The notes below the pieces were generated by a model that saw nothing but the letters and a program-made list of their open reading frames with translations, made no database searches and was not told the DNA's origin. A stretch of DNA of 7,247 bases from Candidatus Segetimicrobium genomatis. Its GTDB lineage: Bacteria; Sysuimicrobiota; Sysuimicrobiia; Sysuimicrobiales; Segetimicrobiaceae. Both the position numbers and the translations under genes were made by a program. Location of the stretch: positions 1-7,247 of the forward strand of contig VBAN01000158.1 in the NCBI GenBank assembly GCA_005882445.1, given 5' to 3'. Below, in pieces: positions 1 to 5,806 of this stretch; the first letter of the stretch is position 1, and each line of letters starts with the position of its first letter.

Positions 1-213
1 GTAGCTCCCCGGATAGAGCAGGATGAGCATGCGGTATATCTCTTGCGGCGTCGGGGGCTCGCCGACGTGGCTCCTCAGCGGGAGCAATATCGGGCCGTCG
101 ACCACAACCAGCATGAGCGCGCTGAGCAAAGGGAACAGAAGGATTTCCTTATCGGCAAGCAGGATCGCGACACTCTCCTGCATCAAGTCCCAGGTGCGCG
201 CCAGGGTCCCCAC
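1..213 (-). CDS. DUF6159-like integral membrane protein, N-terminal part (runs off the left edge)
   Basis: Seventy-one codons are open on the minus strand to the window edge. The protein starts MGTLARTWDLMQESVAILL and continues with the pattern DKEILLFPLLSALM. An Arg/Trp-containing amphipathic start, then Asp-Lys-Glu, then a Phe-Pro-Leu-Leu-Ser entry into a membrane helix is what I recall as typical of the DUF6159 family, whose function is unknown. A first membrane helix spans about residues 25-45, a loop follows (46-59), and a second hydrophobic stretch begins near residue 61. I chose the GTG at 213 because GAGGGG (225-220) lies 6 nt ahead of it. A GTG two codons upstream (219) abuts that motif and is less likely. 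The frame stays open further upstream but has no convincing start there. The family call rests on pattern memory; that it is a coding membrane protein is firmer. The C-terminal part lies outside the window. Confidence 0.65.
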   Translation of the reverse strand, partial: MGTLARTWDLMQESVAILLADKEILLFPLLSALMLVVVDGPILLPLRSHVGEPPTPQEIYRMLILLYPGSY

Positions 214-229
214 ATTCACCCCCTCGTCG

Positions 230-247
230 CTTGACGTGACCGTCAAG
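230..247 (-). promoter_or_regulatory. 18-bp inverted repeat before the DUF6159-like start
   Basis: On the minus strand this reads CTTGACG-GTCA-CGTCAAG: two perfect 7-bp arms around a 4-bp centre. It ends 16 nt before the chosen GTG start and 4 nt before the GAGGGG ribosome-binding site. It could be an operator for a dimeric regulator. In RNA it could be a 7-bp stem with a tetraloop next to the Shine-Dalgarno sequence. No regulator gene for it is visible in the window, so the function is inference. Confidence 0.4.
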
Positions 248-449
248 GTAGTGCCCGGGACGGCAAGCCTATAGACCCCGGAGGACGTGGGTTTTCGAGG
301 ATGTCCAAACGACAAGACAGAGCCGCCGCCCCGTCATGCTCCCGACGTTCGCGCAGGGGGGCGATTGCCTCTCAGTTGACCGGCCAGGGGGGTTCAGGAC
401 GCCCCAGCGGTCGAGCCTTGGAGAGAAAGAATGTTGGGGGATAGATACG

Positions 450-467
450 CAGGGATTAGCAACCCTG
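450..467 (-). terminator. Weak hairpin after the ABC ATPase stop codon
   Basis: The minus-strand sequence reads CAGGG-TTGCTAAT-CCCTG. It has 5-bp arms, extendable by two A-T pairs if one base is bulged, and starts 23 nt past the TAG stop of the ATPase gene. The bases after it are pyrimidine-rich but lack a run of T, so it is not a standard intrinsic terminator. It may slow transcription or mean nothing. Confidence 0.2.
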
Positions 468-489
468 ACCCAAAGCGCCCCGCTCGACC

Positions 490-1590
490 CTATAAAATCG
501 CCTCGTGCGTGTCCGCGTTGAAGATGTGCATCTTGTGCATGTCGATGACCACCTCGGTCGACTGCCCCATCCGGGCCTGGCTCCGGGCGTCGACCCGGGC
601 GACGATGCTGTGCTCCCCGGCCGTGAGGTAGAGGATGATGTCCGAGCCCAGCGGCTCGTGGACGTCGACCTCCGCGCGGAGCGCGGCCCCCTCCTTGACC
701 TCGGTGTGGAACGCCCGGTCGTGGATGTCCTCGGGGCGGATCCCGAAGATGACCGGCCGGCCCGCCCAGGATGACAGTTTCGGAATGTACGCCTGCGGGA
801 TCTCGGCGCGGAACACGCCCCCGTCGACGAACATCTTGCCGTCCTGCCGCGCGAGCTTCGCCTCCAGGAAGTTCATCGCCGGCGAGCCGATGAACCCCGC
901 CACGAACAGGTTGGCGGGCTTTTCATAGAGGTTGAGCGGGCTGTCGACCTGCTGGACCAACCCGTCCTTCATCACCACGATCCGGTCGCCCATCGTCATC
1001 GCCTCGACCTGATCGTGGGTCACATAAATGGTCGTGGTCTGCAGCCGGGCGTGCAGTTTCTTGATCTCGGCGCGCGTCTGCACCCGCAGCTTCGCGTCCA
1101 GGTTGCTCAGGGGCTCGTCCATCAGGAACACCTGGGGCTCCCGCACGATGGCGCGCCCCAGCGCAACCCGCTGCCGCTGTCCGCCGGAGAGCTGCTTGGG
1201 CTTCCGGGCCAGCAGTTCCTGGATCCCAAGCATCTCGGCGGCCTCCTTGACCCGCCGGTCGATCTCCGCCCGGGGGTATTTCCGGAGGCGCAGGCCGAAC
1301 GCCATGTTGTCGTAGACGGACATGTGGGGGTACAGCGCGTAGTTCTGGAACACCATCGCGATGTCCCGGTCCTTGGGCGCCACATCGTTCACGAGGCGCT
1401 CGCCGATGTAGATGTTGCCCGCGCTCGCCTCCTCCAGCCCTGCGACCAGGCGGAGGCAGGTGGTCTTGCCGCATCCCGAGGGTCCCACCAGGACGGTGAA
1501 CTGCTTGTCCGGGATTTCGAGCGTGACGCTGTTGACCGCGACGACAGTGCCGAACTGCTTGCTGACTTGTTCGAGCAACACCTTGGCCAT
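490..1590 (-). CDS. Carbohydrate-type ABC transporter ATP-binding protein (MalK/UgpC/MsmX family)
   Basis: This 366-residue cytoplasmic ATPase would power an importer for sugars, glycerol phosphate or oligosaccharides as a dimer bound to two permease subunits. All nucleotide-binding motifs are present: Walker A GPSGCGKT (36-43), Q-loop Gln82 in VFQNYALYPHMSVYDNM, signature LSGGQ (134-138), Walker B VFLMDEP (154-160), D-loop SNLD (162-165) and switch His192. The segment GSPAMNF (236-241) leads into the C-terminal TOBE/OB domain (about 240-366) typical of MalK-like proteins. That domain carries FGIRPEDI and ends in a beta-rich stretch. Length matches the family. The ATG start has a G-rich stretch about 6 nt upstream. 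No permease or substrate-binding gene lies next to it, so it may be a shared ATPase serving several importers, as MsmX does in Bacillus. The substrate cannot be read from the sequence. Confidence 0.95.
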   Translation of the reverse strand: MAKVLLEQVSKQFGTVVAVNSVTLEIPDKQFTVLVGPSGCGKTTCLRLVAGLEEASAGNIYIGERLVNDVAPKDRDIAMVFQNYALYPHMSVYDNMAFGLRLRKYPRAEIDRRVKEAAEMLGIQELLARKPKQLSGGQRQRVALGRAIVREPQVFLMDEPLSNLDAKLRVQTRAEIKKLHARLQTTTIYVTHDQVEAMTMGDRIVVMKDGLVQQVDSPLNLYEKPANLFVAGFIGSPAMNFLEAKLARQDGKMFVDGGVFRAEIPQAYIPKLSSWAGRPVIFGIRPEDIHDRAFHTEVKEGAALRAEVDVHEPLGSDIILYLTAGEHSIVARVDARSQARMGQSTEVVIDMHKMHIFNADTHEAIL

Positions 1591-1650
1591 CGTGCGCCCC
1601 CCGGCGGCGGCCCAGTCTCCGCGCGGTCGCCCGCGCCCAGCGAGTTGCCG

Positions 1651-1664
1651 CCACCCCGGGGTGG
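1651..1664. promoter_or_regulatory. Perfect 14-bp palindrome upstream of the ABC ATPase
   Basis: CCACCCCGGGGTGG is a perfect palindrome without a spacer. It lies 60 bp before the ATPase start, inside the 117-bp gap that follows the diguanylate cyclase gene. Its position suits an operator. The surrounding DNA is very GC-rich, which makes G/C palindromes commoner than usual. No other copy was noticed in the window. Confidence 0.3.
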
Positions 1665-1707
1665 TCTACGACGCGGCGGCGGGCCTCCCCTCCTCCCCCA
1701 CTGCGGA

Positions 1708-2796
1708 TCAGTCGCGCGGCGTTCTGCCCGCGCCCGGGAACCGGACCGTCCCGGGGAGCCGGACGGTCTGTCCCCCCGCCGCCTCTTTCATGGCATAGAG
1801 CCGGCGGTCGGCAACCTGCAGCAGGCGCTCCACGTCGACGCCGTCCCCCGGCCACGAGGCGACCCCCCAGGAAAAACTGATGCGCGCCCGGAGCCCCTCC
1901 CGGGCTGGGACGGCGATCTCCAGGTCCCGGAGATAGTCGAGGACTTCCTCCGCCTCCGCCGCCGTCGTGTCGGGGAAGAGCAGGATGAACTCGTCTCCCC
2001 CGAAACGTCCCGCCACGTCCGTTTCGCGAATGGCCTCGCTGAGGGTCTCGGCCACGGACAGGAGCACGTCATCGCCCGTCGCGTGGCCGTGGGCATCGTT
2101 GACGCGCTTGAACTGGTTCAGATCGAGCAGGGCCACGCACAACTCCGTGCCCGCGCGCCGGCCCCGGTCCATCTCCATCTGCAGACGGTCGAGGAAGCCG
2201 CGCCGGTTGGCGAGCCCGGTCAGCGAATCGGTGGCCGCCAGCTCCTTCAACTGCTCGTGCAGCCGCGCCACCTCGATGGCGCCGGCCAGGTACCGCGCGA
2301 CGACGGTGAGCAGGTCGAGGTCGGCCTCGGTGAACGCCCCGGGGGTCGCCCGGTAGGCGCTGAGCACGCCGATCGGCCGCCGGTGCACCATCAGCGGGGC
2401 GTAGATCGCCGACCGCAGCTGAGGATCCGGCCGGTGGGTGCGCGGATCCGTGTGCATGTCCGGAACGTTCAGCGGGGTGACCGTGTCCATGACCGCCCAG
2501 AGCAGTCCTTCGCCGCGCCGGTAGACCTTGCCCCGCAGCCTGCCCCGCAACCCCGAGGTGGCCCGGACGGCCAGCTTCTCCGGGTCGCGCGTGTCCAGCA
2601 GCGAGACCGCGCAGGAGTCGAATCCCGTCTCCTCGCGGAGCCCCCGCAGCATGTGCTCGAGCAGGTCGGAGAGGCTGAGCACCGCGGTAAAATCACGCGC
2701 CAGCCGGGCCAGGAACGCCAGCGCTTTCCCCGATTCGCCCGTGGTCGGATCCGCGTACGCCGGCCCCGCGGTGCCGTTCGGAGACCCCGCAGTCAT
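1708..2796 (-). CDS. GAF-GGDEF diguanylate cyclase
   Basis: The protein (362 residues from the chosen start) would make cyclic di-GMP from two GTP in the cytoplasm, under control of an N-terminal sensory domain. A GAF domain covers about residues 30-180 and includes VYRRGEGLLWAVMDT and a PLMVHRRPIGVLSAY strand pair. A GGDEF domain covers about 185-345: it opens with DSLTGLANRR, carries the metal Asp and substrate Asn in LLDLNQFKRVND, and has an intact GRFGGDEF active site (GGDEF at 266-270). An RETD tetrapeptide lies exactly five residues before GGDEF, matching the RxxD inhibitory site, so product feedback inhibition is likely. I see no EAL domain and no membrane segment. I chose the ATG at 2796 because AGAGGA lies 8 nt ahead. 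Alternative starts are the ATG at 2805 and a GTG at 2841. The gene lies 109 bp after the isomerase stop and 117 bp before the ATPase gene, all on one strand. Confidence 0.93.
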   Translation of the reverse strand: MTAGSPNGTAGPAYADPTTGESGKALAFLARLARDFTAVLSLSDLLEHMLRGLREETGFDSCAVSLLDTRDPEKLAVRATSGLRGRLRGKVYRRGEGLLWAVMDTVTPLNVPDMHTDPRTHRPDPQLRSAIYAPLMVHRRPIGVLSAYRATPGAFTEADLDLLTVVARYLAGAIEVARLHEQLKELAATDSLTGLANRRGFLDRLQMEMDRGRRAGTELCVALLDLNQFKRVNDAHGHATGDDVLLSVAETLSEAIRETDVAGRFGGDEFILLFPDTTAAEAEEVLDYLRDLEIAVPAREGLRARISFSWGVASWPGDGVDVERLLQVADRRLYAMKEAAGGQTVRLPGTVRFPGAGRTPRD

Positions 2797-2905
2797 CTGG
2801 CTCATCCTCTGCTCGTTTGGCGGTTCTTTCAGCAGCCTCACTCCCGCGTGCGTGCTCTCACGGGAATGCTATGCCCCTTTTTCGACGGGACGAGACGGCT
2901 GCGGC

Positions 2906-3958
2906 TCAGGCGCGCAATCGCTGCTTGATCGCGTCGATGATCTCGACCGGCGTCGGGTCGACCCCGCGGAGACAGGCCAGGTAGATGCTCACGAGATCGC
3001 CCATCAAGACCAGGGAGAGCAGCCGGGCCAGCCGGCCGGCGCCGCGGGCGCGGACCTGGTGCACGCCGGAGGCGGGGTGGAAGGCAAGATCGGATGTCAG
3101 TTGGACGCGGCGGAGGATTCGCGCCGGCTCGGTGCCGTCCAGCAGCACCACCACGGCGACGAGGCCCGCAATCTCCGGCGGCGCGCCCCACCCGACGGTC
3201 TCGTTGTGGTTCAGCTCGGGGAAGGCATCCCACGCCGCGAGCGTCTTGCTGTTCTCGTTGAACTGGCACTTCCACCGCCGCGCCGCCGCCTCGAGCCAGG
3301 GCGATGACGCATAGACGGCCGGGATCTTCCCCAGCAGCAGCTCGGCGAGGCGCTTCGCCGGGTTGCGCGAGGCGCCGATCCGGGGACCGGCCTCCGCGGC
3401 GACCTCCTCGAGCACACCGGCCGCTTCCTCGACCTCGCGTCCATGCGGCTCGATGAGACCCCAGTGGTCCAGCGCCGCGAGCGCCGGCATCAACAGATAC
3501 CCGAGCGCGGCGCGGGGGGCCAGGCCGCCCGGCACGACGACGCCGGACCGCCGGGCTGCTTCCGCCAATTGCCCCCCCGACGTAACGGCAAAGAGCGCGG
3601 CCCCGGCGCGCTCTGCCTGGGCGACCGCCGCCAGGGTCTCTTCGGTCGAGCCGGAATAGCTGACCGCGATGACGAGGGAGCGCGGCCCCACAAACGCCGG
3701 GACCTCGTACCCCCGCACCACGGTGATCGGGATCGAACAGGTCGGCGCGAGGTATCCGGCGAGAAGGTCTCCGCCGATCGCCGACCCGCCCATCCCGCAG
3801 ACAACGAGGTGCTCGGGCCGCCGCGGAAGCGAAGGAAGGCGCGCGGCGCCACCCAGCCTCCAGCCGTCGCGGATCTGCCGGGCGAAGCCGAGCGCGGTCT
3901 CGAGCATTCCTGCGGGGTCGGCCGCCGCGAGCTTCACCTGATCGTCGAGCACGGACAT
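2906..3958 (-). CDS. Bifunctional phosphoglucose/phosphomannose isomerase (SIS domain)
   Basis: This 350-residue cytosolic enzyme is expected to interconvert glucose-6-phosphate, fructose-6-phosphate and mannose-6-phosphate, linking glycolysis to nucleotide-sugar supply. The first SIS domain shows the hallmark CGMGGSAIGGD (54-64) and the phosphate-binding loop SYSGSTEETL (100-109). The second half has CQFNENSK (231-238) and PELNHNE (247-253), which hold the Glu and His expected to act in ring opening and isomerisation. The end has the family pattern RGVDPTPVEIID, followed by Lys345 five residues from the C-terminus; a near-terminal Lys is catalytic in the archaeal PGI/PMI enzymes. Length is normal. 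The ATG start has no Shine-Dalgarno motif on its own strand. The gene heads the minus-strand group and is divergent from the glycosyltransferase operon. Confidence in the family is high. Whether both substrates are used is inferred. Confidence 0.93.
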   Translation of the reverse strand: MSVLDDQVKLAAADPAGMLETALGFARQIRDGWRLGGAARLPSLPRRPEHLVVCGMGGSAIGGDLLAGYLAPTCSIPITVVRGYEVPAFVGPRSLVIAVSYSGSTEETLAAVAQAERAGAALFAVTSGGQLAEAARRSGVVVPGGLAPRAALGYLLMPALAALDHWGLIEPHGREVEEAAGVLEEVAAEAGPRIGASRNPAKRLAELLLGKIPAVYASSPWLEAAARRWKCQFNENSKTLAAWDAFPELNHNETVGWGAPPEIAGLVAVVVLLDGTEPARILRRVQLTSDLAFHPASGVHQVRARGAGRLARLLSLVLMGDLVSIYLACLRGVDPTPVEIIDAIKQRLRA

Positions 3959-4142
3959 GCAGGAGGCATTCGCCGCAGCGTGATGATCTCCCCCAGAATG
4001 CGCCGGCGCGCGCCGAAGCCTTGGGTCCTCATGCGCAGGGAGACTCCGCGAGCGACCCGAACCACCCTGAGCGCCCGAAACCGCTCGGCCAGCGGACGGT
4101 CGCCATGCCGCGAATCAAACCAGCCAGGTGGGGGCGTGACCC
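3959..4142. promoter_or_regulatory. Divergent intergenic region between the isomerase and the glycosyltransferase operon
   Basis: The 184-bp gap must hold the promoters of both the leftward isomerase gene and the rightward operon, unless transcription enters from elsewhere. It is too GC-rich for a consensus sigma-70 promoter to stand out, and I could not place -35/-10 boxes on either strand. A plus-strand AGGAGG at 3961-3966 is not at a useful distance from a gene start. Confidence 0.35.
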
Positions 4143-4553
4143 GTGCGGCCCAACGACGATGGGACGAAAGGCGGCGGGCGCCGGACAGGCGCCGGCGAGC
4201 GGCCGCAGACCGGCCGGCCCCGGCGGACGGCGATCGATATCCGAGCTCTGCTGGCCAACCGCGAGTTCATCAAGGTCACCGCGTACGTGCTGCCCCGCCG
4301 CACCAAGATTCAGGTGCTCGAGATGATGGAGCGTCTGCGCCGGCAGCGAATGCACCGGGAGTCCGCACCCGCCCCGGGGGGCGCACGGCCGCTTCCGGAG
4401 ATGTCCGGAGGTGAGCTCGTGCGCGAGATCAACTGGCGAATCGGCACCCTGCCTCCGGAGGACGCCGAAGCCGTCGCCCGGTATATCCGCCACCTGACCC
4501 GCTGGCGGGCCGCACGCCGGAAGGCGCGGGCCGGACCGGAGGCCCCGGGCTGA
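4143..4553 (+). CDS. Hypothetical basic protein, first gene of the glycosyltransferase operon
   Basis: I do not recognise this 136-residue protein. Residues 1-30 are a low-complexity Gly/Arg/Pro-rich stretch. A core follows at about 31-70 that looks helical and reads IDIRALLANREFIKVTAYVL, then PRRTKIQVLEMMERLRRQ. A Pro/Gly linker separates it from a second helical part (87-130) containing GELVREINWRIGTLPPEDAE and an Arg-rich end. There is no signal peptide, membrane helix or cysteine. Coding is supported by strong third-position G/C bias and by the stop codon overlapping the next start (TGATG). The GTG start is tentative: an AGGTGGGGG stretch lies 8 or more nt ahead, and the true start could be nearer residue 31. 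Its basic, two-helix-block build would suit a nucleic-acid-binding or scaffold protein, but that is a guess. Confidence 0.7.
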   Translation: MRPNDDGTKGGGRRTGAGERPQTGRPRRTAIDIRALLANREFIKVTAYVLPRRTKIQVLEMMERLRRQRMHRESAPAPGGARPLPEMSGGELVREINWRIGTLPPEDAEAVARYIRHLTRWRAARRKARAGPEAPG

Positions 4554-5806
4554 TGCCGCGCGTGCTGCTCGTCCACTACACGACCCCGCCCGTCGTGGGC
4601 GGCGTGGAGCGCGTCCTGGCCCGGCACGCGCGCCTGCTGGCGGGGGAAGGATTCGAGGCGCATGTCGTGACCGGGCGGGGCGGTCCGGTGGGGCCGGGGG
4701 TGCGCCTCCACCGCCTCCCCTGCATCGACTCCCGGAACCGCCGCGTGCTCGCCGTGACCCGCGAACTCGAGGCGGGGCGTGTCACGCCCGCATTCCACGG
4801 CCTGGTGGCGCAGATTCGAGAGGACCTCCGCCGGCTGCTCGCGGGCGCGGATATCTGCATCGTGCACAACGCGCTCGTGCTGCACAAGAACCTCGCGCTG
4901 ACCGCCGCCCTCCACCAGCTCGCCCCCCAGAGCTCCATCCGCTTCGTGGCCTGGTGCCACGATCTCGCGTGGACGAACCCGCAGGACCGGTCGCACCTCC
5001 ATCCGGGCGCCCCCTGGAGCCTGCTCCGCACGGCCATCCCCGGCGTCACGTATGTGGCGGTGTCCACCGACGGCCGGAGGGAGCTGGCAGCGCTGCTCGG
5101 CGTGCCCAAGGCGCAGATCGAGATCGTCCCCAACGGCGTGGATCCCGCGGCGTTCCTGCGCCTGGCACCCACCGGCCGGTGGCTGGCGGCGGCGCTGCGG
5201 CTCTGGGAGCAGCAGGTCGTCCTGCTCCTTCCGGTCCGGATCACCCGCCGAAAGCAGATCGAGTATGCCCTCCATGTGGTCGCCGAACTGGTCCGGCGGG
5301 AGCTCGCCGTCCGGCTGCTGATCACCGGCCCCCCGGGCGCCCACACCCCCGGGAACCGCGAGTACCTCGATGAGCTCCGGGGACTGCGCCACCGCCTCGG
5401 ACTGGACGCCCAGGTGGTGTTCTGCGCGGACCTGCCCGGCCCGCGGGGCCGTCGCCTGCGGCTCTCCGACCGCACGATGGCGGACCTCTATCTGCTGGCG
5501 GACGCGCTCATCCTCCCCAGCCGCCGGGAGGGATTCGGGCTTCCGCTGCTCGAGGCGGCGCTCGCCCGACTCCCGGCATGGACGAGCGACCTCCCCCCGC
5601 TGCGTGAGGTCGGCGGCGATGCGATCCACACGTTTGACCTCGCCGACCCGCCGGCCGCGGTAGCGCTCAGGCTGATCCATACGTTAATGGAAGAGAGGGG
5701 GTACCGCCTCCGCCGGCGAGTCCTCGCCTCGTACACCTGGGAGGGCATCATGCGCGAGCGGATCATCCCTCTACTCACCCGACTCGTCGGCGTGGCGCGT
5801 CCATGA
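4553..5806 (+). CDS. GT4-type glycosyltransferase (GT-B fold)
   Basis: This 417-residue enzyme is expected to move a sugar from a nucleotide-sugar donor, with retention of configuration, to an unknown acceptor in the cytoplasm. The N-terminal Rossmann half starts PRVLLVHYTTPP, followed by GGVERVLARHARLLA (16-30), the family's usual acceptor-side loop. The inter-domain region has CHDLAW (135-140) and VPNGVDP (192-198). The C-terminal donor half has LLPVRITRRKQIE (225-237), LLITGPPG (255-262) and the E-x7-E donor-binding motif in REGFGLPLLEA (Glu326 and Glu334). No membrane segment is seen. The ATG overlaps the preceding stop, and GGAGG lies 10 nt ahead inside the upstream gene. Its own stop overlaps the GpgS start. 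Placement before GpgS suggests action on glucosylglycerate or a related glycoside, for instance as a mannosyl- or glucosyltransferase. Donor and acceptor cannot be read from the sequence. Confidence 0.92.
   Translation: MPRVLLVHYTTPPVVGGVERVLARHARLLAGEGFEAHVVTGRGGPVGPGVRLHRLPCIDSRNRRVLAVTRELEAGRVTPAFHGLVAQIREDLRRLLAGADICIVHNALVLHKNLALTAALHQLAPQSSIRFVAWCHDLAWTNPQDRSHLHPGAPWSLLRTAIPGVTYVAVSTDGRRELAALLGVPKAQIEIVPNGVDPAAFLRLAPTGRWLAAALRLWEQQVVLLLPVRITRRKQIEYALHVVAELVRRELAVRLLITGPPGAHTPGNREYLDELRGLRHRLGLDAQVVFCADLPGPRGRRLRLSDRTMADLYLLADALILPSRREGFGLPLLEAALARLPAWTSDLPPLREVGGDAIHTFDLADPPAAVALRLIHTLMEERGYRLRRRVLASYTWEGIMRERIIPLLTRLVGVARP

Larger units (their letters stand above)
214..489. other. Intergenic region between the ABC ATPase and the DUF6159-like gene
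   Basis: This 276-bp stretch carries no convincing gene. Short open frames on the plus strand here have no ribosome-binding site and no recognisable protein pattern. The part from about 420 to 465 is visibly richer in A/T than the coding DNA around it. The region holds the inverted repeat at 230-247 and a weak hairpin at 450-467. I could not find a -35/-10 pair with good spacing for the DUF6159-like gene, although its promoter should lie here if it is transcribed separately. Confidence 0.6.

Noticed and set aside
23..274. Plus-strand open frame of 83 codons at the left edge
   Set aside because: It is the reverse-strand shadow of a hydrophobic minus-strand frame with a Shine-Dalgarno motif and a DUF6159-like pattern.
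336..521. Small plus-strand frames in the 214-489 gap
   Set aside because: They have no ribosome-binding site and no protein-like pattern, and they overlap the 3' end of the ATPase gene.
2842..2880. Imperfect hairpin (TCCCG...CGGGA arms) upstream of the cyclase gene
   Set aside because: The arms are short with a bulge, no T-run follows on either strand, and its position fits no clear terminator or riboswitch.
1015..2928. Very long plus-strand open frame (over 600 codons) opposite the cyclase and ATPase genes
   Set aside because: It is antisense to two genes with complete catalytic motifs and has an Arg/Pro/Gly/His-rich composition without domains. Long antisense frames are common in GC-rich DNA.
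4005..4014. GGCGCGCGCC palindrome in the divergent gap
   Set aside because: It is an alternating G/C run that is expected by chance in such GC-rich DNA.
3443..4414. Long plus-strand frame crossing the isomerase and the divergent gap, with AGGAGG at 3961
   Set aside because: It is antisense to the isomerase, Arg-rich without motifs, and overlaps the real plus-strand gene in another frame. The AGGAGG has no start codon at a suitable distance.
4029..4493. Minus-strand frame of 154 codons opposite the 136-residue hypothetical gene
   Set aside because: The plus-strand frame has the expected third-position G/C bias and couples to the next gene. The minus frame shows no recognisable motif and would collide with the operon.
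4310..5680. Minus-strand frame of about 456 codons opposite the GT4 glycosyltransferase
   Set aside because: Its composition is typical of an antisense shadow. The plus strand has the recognisable GT-B motifs and overlapping stop/start junctions.
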